64,000 nt of DNA from Bacillus sp. SORGH_AS_0510 (GCF_030818775.1 NZ_JAUTAU010000001.1:2174001-2238000); one strand, 5' to 3'; counted from the first letter of the stretch, positions 1 through 9,274 are shown. The notes: generated by a model not told the origin, from the sequence alone. Made by a program: numbers and translations.

Positions 1-2
1 TG

Positions 3-1136
3 TTGACGGCGGCATTATTAGCAGCAAAATACATGGAATCTGTTCAGGGACTACCGTGTGTGGAAAAAGAAAAGTTAATATCTTTATTTACAAGTAAGGG
101 AGATTCTTTTCAACATTCTCCCTTTGTGCCCAAGGAAATTAACCCTATAATAATTGGTTTTGCTGAAACAGCGACTGCACTTGGTCATGCTTTTTTTGAT
201 TGTTTCCATTCTGCCGATTTCTTCCATACTACAAGAGAAGAAATGGTAGAGAAAGAGCCAAACATTACATTTGAAGAAGAGCACTCTCATGCAACTGCTC
301 ACCGCTGTTACATTCTAAGTGAAATGATAAATAACAACAAGGAAATCATTCTTGTTGATGATGAAATAACAACGGGAAAAACTGCATTAAATATTATCCA
401 ATCTATTCACTCCTATTATCCTAGAAAGGAATATACGGTTGTTTCAATATTAGATTGGCGTTCACAAGGAAATAAAGATGACTTCGAACAGCTCGAGAAC
501 AAACTTGGAATAAAGATTCATGTGGTAAGTCTTGTGTCTGGAAAGGTACAAGTAATTCAACATAAGGATGTAATCAGTCACTATTATGGAAATGAAGAAG
601 GTAATTTGGAAGAAAAGCAGAAAGTTGAGGTAGTTCAGTTGTCCTCATTGTTCACACCTGTCTCGTATTCTTCCAAGGCAAATGGGAACAAGACACCATA
701 TATCAAAGAAACGGGACGTTTTGGTCTCCAAAGTCAAAGAAACTCTTTTCAAGAAAAAGTAAGAAAAGCAGCAAGCTTACTAATTCAGAAAAGGACAGGT
801 AAGAGCACACTTTGTTTAGGAACTGGTGAGTTCATGTATCTTCCAATGAAATTGGCTTCCGAAATGGGAGAGGAAGTGTATTACCAATCTACCACAAGAA
901 GTCCCATACATATTGAAAATGAAGTAGGATATGGTGCCAGATTTGGTATGAAATTTCCGAATCCTGATGATGAATCAGTTACCAATTATGTTTATAATAT
1001 CCCACCAGGGTTTTATGATGAACTATTTATTTTTTTCGAAAGAGAAGTAGAGTTAGATAGACTGCGACCATTACTGGAGGAACTTAAAAAAACAGGAATT
1101 CAGTCGATAAAAATTGTCTTTTTTTCAAAATGTTAG
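3..1136 (+). CDS. Phosphoribosyltransferase with C-terminal TRSP-type domain (5' end outside window)
   Basis: Probably a PRPP-dependent transferase of the stress module that accompanies Ter genes. What is seen: a PRPP-binding loop IILVDDEITTGKTA near residue 115-128, preceded by beta-strand-like hydrophobic stretches, and a C-terminal half (about residues 235-375) with GTGEFMYLP and TTRSPIH motifs typical of the TRSP domain that follows such PRTases. The frame is open to the window edge, so the true start is probably upstream and the N-terminus is partial. It runs into the next gene (StiP/PELOTA) with overlapping ends, so the three genes to 3066 form one operon. The link to a nucleobase or nucleoside modification pathway is a published prediction for the family. 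The substrate is unknown. Confidence 0.72.
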   Translation: MTAALLAAKYMESVQGLPCVEKEKLISLFTSKGDSFQHSPFVPKEINPIIIGFAETATALGHAFFDCFHSADFFHTTREEMVEKEPNITFEEEHSHATAHRCYILSEMINNNKEIILVDDEITTGKTALNIIQSIHSYYPRKEYTVVSILDWRSQGNKDDFEQLENKLGIKIHVVSLVSGKVQVIQHKDVISHYYGNEEGNLEEKQKVEVVQLSSLFTPVSYSSKANGNKTPYIKETGRFGLQSQRNSFQEKVRKAASLLIQKRTGKSTLCLGTGEFMYLPMKLASEMGEEVYYQSTTRSPIHIENEVGYGARFGMKFPNPDDESVTNYVYNIPPGFYDELFIFFEREVELDRLRPLLEELKKTGIQSIKIVFFSKC

Positions 1137-1147
1137 AGGTGAAAGTA

Positions 1148-2269
1148 ATGCAAAGAATGATTAATAAACCGGCAAAAATGGGGACTTACCAAGAAGAAGA
1201 TGTGCAATTCCTATTAAAGGATTTAAGTGAGGTAACCCTTGAGGACACAACTGCCAATCGCGAAAAAAAGGTTCAATCAGGAATTCATTATAGTGAGTCA
1301 TTGCCGATGGAGTACCAGCCTCCAGAAGAATATGTGAATTTATTTTGGAAAACGCTGAATGATTATAAGCAGAAGATAGCCCTGTGTATAGGAATTGTGG
1401 CAGAACAAATCTATCAAGCAAAAGGTCATAAAACGGTCATCGTCTCTTTAGCAAGAGCCGGTACCCCCGTTGGAATCTTAATTAAAAGATACCTAAGAAT
1501 GCGCTACAATGTGTCATTACCGCATTATAGCGTCTCTATTATTAGAGATCGCGGGATTGACGAAAATGCCATTCAATATATTATGAATGAACATCCAAAA
1601 GGTGTGATTCAATTTGTTGATGGTTGGACAGGAAAAGGGGCTATTTCGATAGAGTTAACAAAGGCATGTCAAGAATACCAACGGAAATATGGCACATGTC
1701 TTGATGATACACTGGCTGTTTTAGCTGATCCAGGCTATTGTACAACACTATTTGGTACGAGAGAAGATTTCTTAATTCCTAGTGCATGTTTAAATTCTAC
1801 TGTTTCTGGTCTTGTGAGTCGGACCGTATTAAATGAAAAATATATTGGCAAAAATGATTTTCATGGAGCAAAATTTTACCGTGACTTGCTTCCAGTCGAT
1901 CTGTCAAATGAATTTATCCAACTCATTTCTAATGAATTTTCATTTATTTATAAGGAAGCCGCTGCAATTGCAGCAAAAAAGGTACAGGAAGAAATTGAAA
2001 CTGGTTTTTTAGGGATGATGGATGTAAAAAAAATTCAAGAAGAATTTTCCATTGAGAGTACACACTATATTAAGCCGGGAGTAGGAGAAACAACTAGGGT
2101 TCTTATGCGCAGGGTGCCATGGAAAATTCTGATGCGAGACGCTTCCAGCCCATTTGTAAAGCATATCATCATGCTTGCAGAAGAAAAAGGGGTTGAAGTG
2201 GTGGAATATCCTAACCTGCGATATTTGTGCTGCGGTTTAATTAAATCGCTGAAGGAGAATAAAAAATGA
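1148..2269 (+). CDS. StiP-type (PRTase-like) protein with C-terminal PELOTA RNA-binding domain
   Basis: A 373-residue protein of the StiP/PELOTA family found in Ter-associated operons. The N-terminal two thirds carry the StiP-like core, with ARAGTPVGIL and FVDGWTGKGAIS motifs resembling a phosphoribosyltransferase or peptidase-like fold. The last ~70 residues (PGVGETTRVLMRR onward) look like the PELOTA RNA-binding domain. I chose the ATG at 1148 because AGAGGTG lies at the correct distance. An in-frame upstream start overlapping the previous gene lacks such a site. Its stop overlaps the start of the HAD gene by four bases (ATGA), which indicates translational coupling. Enzymatic activity is not established from sequence. 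Confidence 0.72.
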   Translation: MQRMINKPAKMGTYQEEDVQFLLKDLSEVTLEDTTANREKKVQSGIHYSESLPMEYQPPEEYVNLFWKTLNDYKQKIALCIGIVAEQIYQAKGHKTVIVSLARAGTPVGILIKRYLRMRYNVSLPHYSVSIIRDRGIDENAIQYIMNEHPKGVIQFVDGWTGKGAISIELTKACQEYQRKYGTCLDDTLAVLADPGYCTTLFGTREDFLIPSACLNSTVSGLVSRTVLNEKYIGKNDFHGAKFYRDLLPVDLSNEFIQLISNEFSFIYKEAAAIAAKKVQEEIETGFLGMMDVKKIQEEFSIESTHYIKPGVGETTRVLMRRVPWKILMRDASSPFVKHIIMLAEEKGVEVVEYPNLRYLCCGLIKSLKENKK

Positions 2270-3066
2270 TTTTTGCCTCTGATCTTGACCGTACGCTCAT
2301 TTATTCAAAAAGAGCAATGGACGACCTAGAGAAAGTACCAAAACAGAGGATAATGCCAGTTGAAATTAAGGATGGCAAGTGGGTTGCCTATATGACAGAA
2401 GCAGCCTTTTTCACCTTAAAACAGCTTTCACAGCAGAGTTTGTTTATTCCTGTAACAACGAGAACAACAGAGCAGTTCAAGCGAGTTTTCATTTTTGAAA
2501 ATGAAATTGACATTCAATATGCGGTTACTTCTAATGGGGCCGTTATTTTACATTGTGGGAATCCAGTTGAGGAATGGTCGAATTATGTGCAAAACCGTCT
2601 GCGGCTAGAATCTGCCGTAGAAGAGGAAGTGCTTTCCTTATTTTTAAAAGAGGGGCTTCGTCTTGATGGTCAAAAGAAGCAAGCAGGGAAGCTATTTTTT
2701 TATTTTATCTTAAATAGTCTTCCATCTGAAACAGAGTTGCTATTAATCAGTGACCTGGTAAATAAGGTGGGTTGGAGAATTTCCTTACAGGGAAGAAAAC
2801 TCTACTTCATTCCATTAGCGATTAGTAAAGGTAGTGCACTAGAATATATCTGTCAAAAAGAAGGAGACAAAGCAATGGCTGGTGCGGGGGACTCCATTTT
2901 AGACTGGGATTTTCTCCGTGATTGTCATTACCGCTTCGTTCCTATTCACGGTGAACTTGTAAAGGTGACAGATACAGGTAACATTAATTATACAAAAAAT
3001 CGCGGTATATGTGCTGGTGAAGAAATTCTCCAACAGTTTTTAAAATTGTTGCCGAGTAAAGCTTAA
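2266..3066 (+). CDS. HAD-superfamily phosphatase of the Ter-associated module
   Basis: A 266-residue haloacid-dehalogenase-type hydrolase. Motif I is FASDLDRTLIYS near the N-terminus (nucleophile Asp in DxD), a Thr-rich motif II sits in PVTTRTTEQF, and the metal-binding motif IV is GAGDSILDWDFL near residue 205. The size fits HAD phosphatases with a cap domain. It is the last gene of the PRTase-StiP/PELOTA-HAD set and starts inside the stop codon of the gene before it. The likely role is removal of phosphate from a product of the neighbouring PRTases. The substrate cannot be read from sequence. Confidence 0.78.
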   Translation: MIFASDLDRTLIYSKRAMDDLEKVPKQRIMPVEIKDGKWVAYMTEAAFFTLKQLSQQSLFIPVTTRTTEQFKRVFIFENEIDIQYAVTSNGAVILHCGNPVEEWSNYVQNRLRLESAVEEEVLSLFLKEGLRLDGQKKQAGKLFFYFILNSLPSETELLLISDLVNKVGWRISLQGRKLYFIPLAISKGSALEYICQKEGDKAMAGAGDSILDWDFLRDCHYRFVPIHGELVKVTDTGNINYTKNRGICAGEEILQQFLKLLPSKA

Positions 3067-3308
3067 CTTTTTTTCATGATTCTATTAAATACTAAAAAAT
3101 AAAGGCTGACAAAAAGACTATAGAACACAATAAATAATAGAATGGATATGACGATTGACTGTATAACTGGGGATAATAGAAGGGTGAAAATGATACTGAA
3201 TATGAATAAATCCATACAAATAAATACGTCAGACACCATTACTTCCATAACGGTATTTAAATCATCATGTATTTGTTCCATCCTTGGCCGTTTATAAATG
3301 AATCTCAT
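3063..3308 (-). CDS. Small two-helix membrane protein, function unknown
   Basis: An 81-residue protein with a short basic/acidic N-terminal cytoplasmic part (about 30 residues) followed by two hydrophobic stretches predicted as membrane helices, and a lysine-rich C-terminus (IMKKS). The ATG at 3308 is preferred over an in-frame GTG at 3317 because AGGTGA lies five bases upstream. It converges on the HAD gene with a four-base overlap at the stops, and no clear terminator separates them. I do not recognise the family. Confidence 0.5.
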   Translation of the reverse strand: MRFIYKRPRMEQIHDDLNTVMEVMVSDVFICMDLFIFSIIFTLLLSPVIQSIVISILLFIVFYSLFVSLYFLVFNRIMKKS

Positions 3309-3394
3309 TCGAGTCACCTACTTTAGTATGAGTACTCAAATAGTATGTAGGGACAAGGAAAAAGGTGAAAAATGTGGAGATTAGCTAATTAAAC

Positions 3395-3422
3395 GAAACA
3401 TTTTAAATGTGTCATTCGTATA
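3395..3422 (+). promoter_or_regulatory. Candidate sigma-W/ECF promoter of the yceG-yceH-terD-terD operon
   Basis: GAAAC at 3395-3399, a 17-base spacer, then CGTATA at 3417-3422. This matches the extracytoplasmic-function pattern (GAAAC...CGTA) used by sigma-W and related factors. In Bacillus subtilis the corresponding yce operon is controlled by sigma-W, sigma-M and sigma-B. Transcription would start near 3430, leaving a leader of about 150 bases. Confidence 0.62.
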
Positions 3423-3485
3423 AACAAATGAACGAATTAAATAACTGTGATATGATGATAAGGAAACCTTACATAATTTTCTAAT

Positions 3486-3560
3486 ATTATGGCGAAAGTG
3501 CGTTCGTCCAAGAGATGGACAAAATATATAGCTCTTTTTTTTGAAAATATGCTTTCGCTT
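3486..3560 (+). other. Structured leader between the ECF promoter and yceG
   Basis: The leader holds a nested pair of inverted repeats: outer arms GCGAAAG (about 3492) and CTTTCGC (about 3552), and an inner GTCCA-agaga-TGGAC hairpin (about 3507-3521). A run of Ts lies at 3535-3542 between the arms. It may be an RNA fold near the ribosome site of yceG. No known riboswitch class is recognised. Confidence 0.35.
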
Positions 3561-3580
3561 TTAGAGGGAAGGGATTATGA

Positions 3581-5218
3581 ATGTATCCACCATTAAATCA
3601 ATTAAACGTCCATCCTGTATCCCTAACATATGAAAATTGGCTAGATCTGTTAAATAAACCATTACCAGAACGACCTAATTATTCAATAGACAATGGAACA
3701 ATCCATATCGGTCAAGTACTAGGGGAATTTTTGGGGATACCAATTGACACAGATGAATATTACAACCAGTTATTTGATTATGTAAACACGGAGGAATGGG
3801 GCATTCAGTTGTTAAGTGAAGATTCGCTTGACAAGACGATTAATAATTCGCACTTTAAGTCCATTCAAAAAGTGATTAATCTTAATCAAGAACAGAGACT
3901 TTCTATTAATCGCTTTACAGCTTTTCTTGATGGTGAGCAACTCTTGTTAAAGTCCAATGTCCCAGTTATTCACCGGAAGTTAAGGGAAGCGATGATTTCA
4001 ACCCTTGAATTATTCGCAACCATTGAGAAGGATGGGTTAAATAATCACGAACTTCGCAGGGTACTCGTTGATATGGTAAAGTGGTCAATTAACCACCTAC
4101 AGCCGCAATTAGAAGATGCAGATCCAGAGAGGTCTATGCCTAAGTTTTTGTGGTATGGCAATTTTAAGAAAAGTCATCAATATTTCTTATATTACCTAAT
4201 CAAACTCGGATGTGATGTGGTTGTATTTCACCCTGAGGCTAAAGATATTTTAGCTGAGATCATCCCTGAGGTAGTTTTTACACATCACTTTCCTAATCAG
4301 CTTCCTGCCGATCCTTTTCCTAAGGAAAAACGGAACAGGAAATCAACCATTGCCTATCGAGCTTCAAAAGAAATTGAAACCATCTTAAATCAAGAAGGTT
4401 CAGGCCTGTATAAACCGTGGCAATTAAGAGAATATACTCCGTCATCTATTACGTTAAAAACTACATATGATGAGCTATTTATCCTTTGTAAAGAAATAGC
4501 GATGATACGACCTGATTTTGAGGTGGGTGGGGGGCAAGTGAAAATACCCTCAATATTTGCAAAAGTACAAGGTGTAAGTAAGAATCGTAAAGAATATTGG
4601 GACCGTCTTCAATCACTTAGTCAATTGGAGCACAGCTATCTTATTCGCAATTTACCATTTACCATGCAAAGTAACAGTGATTTCCGATTCCACTATCGAA
4701 ATGCCCTAGGCAGAGATGGTTTACTTGACCCTGAAAAAATGATGCAGGCACACTATTGGCCCTATTCCTTTTTGGCATCGGGTCTTCAAAAAGGAATTGC
4801 TCATGCTATTCGAAAAATTTGTGAGAATCCAGGCTTAAAACCACTACACATGGAAAGTTTAGAAGATGTAAAAATGTATTTATTTACTCAGGCATTGTTT
4901 ATGCCAAAGAGAATCACACAATTGCTTGAGAGATTTGACTATTCCCAGCATGTTCCTAAATTGATTATTTATAATAATGAGTTATCCGGTATGCTTTCAA
5001 GATCGGATGCAGCATTACTTTTGCTTTTAAATCGATTTGGGATTGATATCATCCTCTATAATCCACCAGGCCATAATGACATAGAAAATTATATTGATGA
5101 ACGATTATTTGATAAACATTGGCTTGAAGAGATGGTGTTTGATTTGGAATACAAGGAACCATCTGTATTTAAAAAGGGGCTATTGCAAGGAATATTAAAA
5201 AACTTAAGGGGAGATTAA
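3581..5218 (+). CDS. yceG: YceG family protein of the Ter stress operon
   Basis: A 545-residue soluble protein matching YceG of Bacillus in length and in its place directly before the TelA-type yceH. No signal peptide or membrane segment is visible. The N-terminus contains conserved aromatic blocks (SLTYENWLDLL), and the sequence is predicted mixed alpha/beta throughout with FHPEAKDI and YNPPGHNDIE segments. The family is tied to tellurite/toxic-anion and envelope-stress operons, but its biochemical role is unknown. The start ATG at 3581 follows GAGGGAAGGG. The stop is three bases before the GTG of the next gene, so the two are co-translated. It lies behind the candidate sigma-W promoter at 3395-3422. 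Confidence 0.8.
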   Translation: MYPPLNQLNVHPVSLTYENWLDLLNKPLPERPNYSIDNGTIHIGQVLGEFLGIPIDTDEYYNQLFDYVNTEEWGIQLLSEDSLDKTINNSHFKSIQKVINLNQEQRLSINRFTAFLDGEQLLLKSNVPVIHRKLREAMISTLELFATIEKDGLNNHELRRVLVDMVKWSINHLQPQLEDADPERSMPKFLWYGNFKKSHQYFLYYLIKLGCDVVVFHPEAKDILAEIIPEVVFTHHFPNQLPADPFPKEKRNRKSTIAYRASKEIETILNQEGSGLYKPWQLREYTPSSITLKTTYDELFILCKEIAMIRPDFEVGGGQVKIPSIFAKVQGVSKNRKEYWDRLQSLSQLEHSYLIRNLPFTMQSNSDFRFHYRNALGRDGLLDPEKMMQAHYWPYSFLASGLQKGIAHAIRKICENPGLKPLHMESLEDVKMYLFTQALFMPKRITQLLERFDYSQHVPKLIIYNNELSGMLSRSDAALLLLLNRFGIDIILYNPPGHNDIENYIDERLFDKHWLEEMVFDLEYKEPSVFKKGLLQGILKNLRGD

Positions 5219-5221
5219 GAA

Positions 5222-6325
5222 GTGAATGTACCTTCCAATCAATCTAGCGGCATGATGCCAATAAGCGACAATGACAAGCTATCCGAAACTAAAGCTTCTG
5301 ATATTAAGCTTGCACTCCGTAAAGAACCAGAAGTGCAGAATTTAGCCCGTACGATTGATGAACGTGATCAAATTCAGGTCTTGGAATTTGGGAAAGAACC
5401 TGCCGTACAAATTTCACGTTTTTCTGATCAGATTTTAAGCAATATGCGAACAACCAAGGTAGAGGATTCTGGAGAATTACTTAAACAGCTGGGACGCATC
5501 ATGGATAAATTTGATGCGAAGGATTTCCAAAAAACATCCGGTGGTATTTTTGGAAAGCTTTTTAAAAAGGGCGAAAAAATGGTAGAGAAGCTTTTTGGAA
5601 AATATCAGACGATGGGCTCTGAGATAGACAAAATTTATGTGGAAATTTCGAAATACCAACATGAGATGGTTGACTCAACGAATACGCTTGAACAAATGTA
5701 TGAGCAAAACTATCAATATTATTTGACACTTGAAAAGTACGTTGTTGCAGGAGAGATGAAAGTAGAGGAGCTAAAGAACAATCAGCTTCCACAGCTAGAA
5801 TCACGGGTTTCTTCTGGTGACCAACTTGCTTCAATGCAGTTGGATTCATTAAAAAATGTGATTGAGCTATTAGAGCAAAGAATCTATGACTTAGAAATGG
5901 CGAAAATGGTAGCTTTACAAACTGCACCGCAAATCCGTCTATTGCAACGAGGGAACACCAAGCTGATTGGAAAAATTAATTCCGCCTTTGTTACGACAAT
6001 CCCAATCTTTAAAAATGGATTGATTCAGGCAGTTGCTGCGAAGCGCCAAAAACTTGTTGCGGATTCCATGAGTGAACTTGATCGAAGAACGAATGAAATG
6101 CTTCTTAAAAATGCTCAAAATATTTCACAGCAAAGTACGGATATAGCTAGGCTCGCAGGTGGTCCAAGTATAAAAATTGAGACAATTGAAGAGAGCTGGA
6201 ATATTATCATCAAGGGCATGCAGGAAACAAAAGCAATTGAAGAAGAAAATAAGCGGTTACGTGCTGAAGGGACAAAACGCTTAGAACAGCTACAGGAAAA
6301 CTTTAAGAAAATAAAACAAGCTTAA
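5222..6325 (+). CDS. yceH: TelA/YceH family toxic-anion resistance protein
   Basis: A 367-residue, highly helical cytoplasmic protein of the TelA/KlaA family (toxic anion resistance). It is rich in Glu, Lys and Gln, with several predicted coiled-coil stretches (about residues 130-230 and 300-365) and the family-typical core TIPIFKNGLIQAV followed by RRTNEMLLKNAQ. The start codon is GTG, three bases after the stop of yceG. In Bacillus the family sits in the envelope-stress yce operon. The likely role is a membrane-associated stress function with the TerD proteins encoded next, though its mechanism is unknown. Confidence 0.85.
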   Translation: MNVPSNQSSGMMPISDNDKLSETKASDIKLALRKEPEVQNLARTIDERDQIQVLEFGKEPAVQISRFSDQILSNMRTTKVEDSGELLKQLGRIMDKFDAKDFQKTSGGIFGKLFKKGEKMVEKLFGKYQTMGSEIDKIYVEISKYQHEMVDSTNTLEQMYEQNYQYYLTLEKYVVAGEMKVEELKNNQLPQLESRVSSGDQLASMQLDSLKNVIELLEQRIYDLEMAKMVALQTAPQIRLLQRGNTKLIGKINSAFVTTIPIFKNGLIQAVAAKRQKLVADSMSELDRRTNEMLLKNAQNISQQSTDIARLAGGPSIKIETIEESWNIIIKGMQETKAIEEENKRLRAEGTKRLEQLQENFKKIKQA

Positions 6326-6365
6326 ATATTATTGAAATATCTAAATTTTAATAGGGGTGAATGAA

Positions 6366-6977
6366 ATGGCTATTAACTTACAAAAAGGTCAACGTGTAGA
6401 TTTAACGAAAGGGAACCCTGGACTTACAAAGGTCTTGGTAGGATTAGGCTGGGATCCTGTTCAAAGTGGAGGCGGTGGCGGCCTCTTTGGTGGTCTATTC
6501 GGTGGAGGTGGGGCTCCTAACGTTGACTGCGATGCATCTGTAATTATGCTAGGGGCAAATGATAAGCTTCAAAATAATAAAGATGTGATCTATTTTGGAA
6601 ATTTAAAAAGTAATGATGGCAGCGTACAGCACTCTGGAGATAACCTGACAGGTGACGGTGACGGCGATGACGAGCAAATTATGATTGATCTGAGCAGAGT
6701 CCCTGGAAATATTCAGAAGCTAGTTTTTGTTGTCAATATCTATGACTGTGTAAAGAGAAAACAACACTTTGGTATGATTCGAAATGCATTCATAAGAGTA
6801 GTTAATCCATCTAACAATCTGGAGTTAATCCACTACAATCTTACTGACAATTATAGCGGTTTAACTTGTTTAGTAACGGGTGAAATCTATCGCCATGGAA
6901 ACGACTGGAAGTTTGCGGCGATCGGAAGCGGTACAACAGCTGCAAGCTTAAGCGAAGTAGTTCGCTCTTATAGTTAA
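6366..6977 (+). CDS. TerD-family stress protein with a glycine-rich insertion
   Basis: A 203-residue TerD-domain protein. It begins with the signature AINLQKGQRVDLTKGNPGL and has the acidic calcium-binding segment [20 protein letters not shown] long Gly/Phe loop (GGGGGLFGGLFGGGG, around residues 35-51) is inserted just before the conserved Asp-rich NVDCDAS strand and is absent from the neighbouring paralogue. I chose the ATG at 6366 because AGGGGTG lies at the right spacing. TerD proteins bind Ca2+ and are linked to tellurite, phage and envelope stress. The two paralogues at the end of this operon correspond to the yceC/D/E set of B. subtilis. Confidence 0.87.
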   Translation: MAINLQKGQRVDLTKGNPGLTKVLVGLGWDPVQSGGGGGLFGGLFGGGGAPNVDCDASVIMLGANDKLQNNKDVIYFGNLKSNDGSVQHSGDNLTGDGDGDDEQIMIDLSRVPGNIQKLVFVVNIYDCVKRKQHFGMIRNAFIRVVNPSNNLELIHYNLTDNYSGLTCLVTGEIYRHGNDWKFAAIGSGTTAASLSEVVRSYS

Positions 6978-7010
6978 CGAAGATAAAAATGCTCTTAAGA
7001 GGTGATTGAA

Positions 7011-7589
7011 TTGGGGATTAATTTATCAAAGGGCCAAAGAATTGATTTAACCAAAACCAATCCAGGCTTAACTAAAGTAATTATTGGACTAGGGTGGGAT
7101 ACTAACCGCTACCATGGGGGGCATGATTTTGACCTCGATGCGTCAGCTTTTTTGACAGATGAAAATAGTAGAGTCATCCATGATACGGACTTTATTTTTT
7201 ACAATAACCTTGTTCATACTTCTGGTGCGGTTGAGCATACCGGAGATAATCGTACGGGGGAAGGAGATGGGGATGATGAACAAATCAAAATTGATTTTAG
7301 TAAAGTTCCCCCCCATGTTCACCGGATTGCGATTACAGTAACGATTCATGACGCAGAAGCGAGAAACCAAAATTTTGGGCAAGTTTCAAATGCGTTTGCC
7401 AGGGTTGTGGATGAAGAAAGTAATCGAGAGGTCTTGCGTTTTGATCTTGGTGAAGACTTCTCAGTAGAAACAGCCGTCGTCATTTGCGAGCTTTACCGAC
7501 ACAATGGTGATTGGAAATTCAACGCTGTAGGTAGTGGCTTTGCTGGCGGGTTGGCTGCTCTCTGCAAAAATTTTGGATTAGAAGTTTAA
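7011..7589 (+). CDS. TerD-family stress protein (second paralogue)
   Basis: A 192-residue canonical TerD protein. [19 protein letters not shown] opens it, FDLDASAFL provides one metal-binding segment, and [19 protein letters not shown] the other. I chose the TTG at 7011 because AAGAGGTG is optimally placed and the protein then begins exactly at the family N-terminus. It is 33 bases downstream of the first terD and is the last gene before a clear terminator at 7601-7630. It lacks the glycine-rich loop of its partner. Confidence 0.9.
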   Translation: MGINLSKGQRIDLTKTNPGLTKVIIGLGWDTNRYHGGHDFDLDASAFLTDENSRVIHDTDFIFYNNLVHTSGAVEHTGDNRTGEGDGDDEQIKIDFSKVPPHVHRIAITVTIHDAEARNQNFGQVSNAFARVVDEESNREVLRFDLGEDFSVETAVVICELYRHNGDWKFNAVGSGFAGGLAALCKNFGLEV

Positions 7590-7600
7590 CTATAGAAACT

Positions 7601-7630
7601 AGAGGCTGCCCATGGGCTAGCCTCTTTTTC
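7601..7630 (+). terminator. Intrinsic terminator after terD
   Basis: AGAGGCT pairs with AGCCTCT across an 11-base loop and is followed by TTTT. It ends the yceG-terD operon. Confidence 0.85.
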
Positions 7631-7667
7631 TTAGGCAATGTAAAAGAACAGTGTTGATTTTTATTCC

Positions 7668-7798
7668 CTGTTGATTGGAGCGGAAGGCGCGAAGACTCCT
7701 GTGGGGTTATGTTTCAGGGGAGACCCCGCAGGCCTTAGGGCCGAGGAGGCTCGCCGAAACACACACGAACCGCTCGCGCCTGGAACGGAGATCAACAG
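7668..7798. repeat. Dispersed Bacillus-type repeat, copy A (131 bp)
   Basis: It is bounded by CTGTTGAT and ATCAACAG (8-base inverted ends) and is GC-rich compared with its surroundings. The inner blocks GGAGCGGAAGG, GGGGAGACCCCGCAGG and CCGAGGAGGCTCGCCGAAAC recur in copies at 15310-15441 and (inverted) 60112-60300. It forms extended complementary arms and contains no gene. It resembles a short non-autonomous dispersed element. No transposase for it is present in the window. Confidence 0.8.
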
Positions 7799-7932
7799 AC
7801 AAGACGAACAAAGCCTTTTCATAAAGAGCATCGAAAACATTTCTATTAATTTGGCCACCATCATTAAACTTCCTGAGAATTTTTATGTTAAAATGAAAAA
7901 ATATGAAATGGCATTTAAGGGGAGTGGACAAA

Positions 7933-8727
7933 GTGAAGCAATATTTAGAGCTATGTGAACACGTACTAAAAAATGGCACCGTAAAAGGGGACAGAACAGG
8001 AACTGGAACGATCAGTACCTTTGGTTATCAAATGAGGTTTAATTTAGAGGATGGATTTCCACTAATAACTACAAAAAAACTACATCTTAAATCGATAATA
8101 TATGAATTACTTTGGTTTTTAAAAGGTGAAACCAATGTGCGCTATTTGCAGGAAAATGGAGTACGGATATGGAACGAATGGGCAGATGAAAATGGAGAGT
8201 TAGGTCCTGTATATGGTCATCAGTGGCGTTCATGGACTGGTGCAGACGGGAAAACAGTTGACCAAATTAGTGAGCTTATTACCCAAATAAAAACAAGTCC
8301 AAACTCTAGAAGATTATTGGTTAACGCCTGGAATGTAGCCGAAATTGATCAGATGGCACTGCCACCGTGTCATTGTATGTTTCAATTTTATGTGGCTGAT
8401 GGTAAATTATCTTGTCAGTTATACCAGCGTTCAGCAGATGTATTTCTTGGGGTCCCATTTAATATTGCTTCCTATGCACTTTTGACATTAATGATTGCAC
8501 AAGTGTGTGAGTTACAGCCTGGCGAATTTGTTCACACATTTGGAGATGTTCATATCTATCAAAACCATCTAGAACAAGTTAAACTTCAATTAGGAAGAGA
8601 ACCGAAGAAGCTTCCAACAATGAAAATTAATCCAAATGTCAAAGATATTTTCTCATTTGAATATGAAGATTTTACATTAGAAGGGTATGAAGCCCATCCA
8701 CACATCAAAGGAGTTGTCAGTGTATGA
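7933..8727 (+). CDS. thyA: Thymidylate synthase (ThyA type)
   Basis: Methylates dUMP to dTMP using methylene-tetrahydrofolate. The 264-residue length matches the short ThyA class (B. subtilis ThyB). The catalytic cysteine lies in [10 protein letters not shown], the dUMP-binding arginines in RRLLVNAWN and [22 protein letters not shown], and the N-terminal GDRTGTGT folate/phosphate segment is intact. The start is GTG at 7933 after GGGGAGTGGA. Its stop overlaps the dfrA start by four bases, so synthase and reductase are co-translated, which makes sense because ThyA turns tetrahydrofolate into dihydrofolate. Confidence 0.95.
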   Translation: MKQYLELCEHVLKNGTVKGDRTGTGTISTFGYQMRFNLEDGFPLITTKKLHLKSIIYELLWFLKGETNVRYLQENGVRIWNEWADENGELGPVYGHQWRSWTGADGKTVDQISELITQIKTSPNSRRLLVNAWNVAEIDQMALPPCHCMFQFYVADGKLSCQLYQRSADVFLGVPFNIASYALLTLMIAQVCELQPGEFVHTFGDVHIYQNHLEQVKLQLGREPKKLPTMKINPNVKDIFSFEYEDFTLEGYEAHPHIKGVVSV

Positions 8728-9215
8728 TTTCCTTTATAGTAGCAATGGACGAGAATAGAACGATTGGGAAAGAAAATCAATTACCCTGGCATTTGCCTGA
8801 GGACTTAAAATTTTTTAAGAAAGTGACCATGGGACATCCTATCGCAATGGGAAGAAAAACACATGAATCCATAGGACGTGCATTACCAGGCAGGGAGAAC
8901 ATAGTAATTACCCGTCAGGAAGGGTATCAAAGTGATGGATGCACTGTGTTTTACTCGGTTGATGATTTTGTAAAATATAGCAAAGAAGTAAACGATGAAG
9001 TATTCGTAATAGGAGGCGCAGAAATTTTTCGCGAAACATTCCCCTTTGTTGACTGTTTGTACCTTACACTAATCCATGAAACATTTGTCGGAGACACATA
9101 CTTTCCTGAATTTGACTTAAGTCAATGGGAGCTTACATCGTGTGAAAAAGGACCGCGAAATGAAAAAAATCCTTTTGACTATGAATTTAGGGTTTATAAA
9201 AGGAAGGTATATTGA
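8724..9215 (+). CDS. dfrA: Dihydrofolate reductase
   Basis: Reduces dihydrofolate with NADPH and recycles the folate oxidised by ThyA. The 163-residue sequence opens with [14 protein letters not shown] and carries [18 protein letters not shown] (substrate site, with the acidic residue of the LPEDLK motif), the NADPH phosphate loop [10 protein letters not shown], and VIGGAEIF. It begins within the stop codon of thyA (ATGA) and ends before a strong terminator. It would be the trimethoprim target. Nothing unusual is seen. Confidence 0.95.
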   Translation: MISFIVAMDENRTIGKENQLPWHLPEDLKFFKKVTMGHPIAMGRKTHESIGRALPGRENIVITRQEGYQSDGCTVFYSVDDFVKYSKEVNDEVFVIGGAEIFRETFPFVDCLYLTLIHETFVGDTYFPEFDLSQWELTSCEKGPRNEKNPFDYEFRVYKRKVY

Positions 9216-9274
9216 AAATTAGGGTTCCAGCAATAATTACGTTTATATTTAATGGTTAGAGATTCCCATAAAAT

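Noticed and set aside
7661..7958. Open frames on both strands inside the first dispersed repeat
   Set aside because: They result from the GC-rich repeat; similar frames appear in the other repeat copies and end or drift in flanking unrelated sequence.
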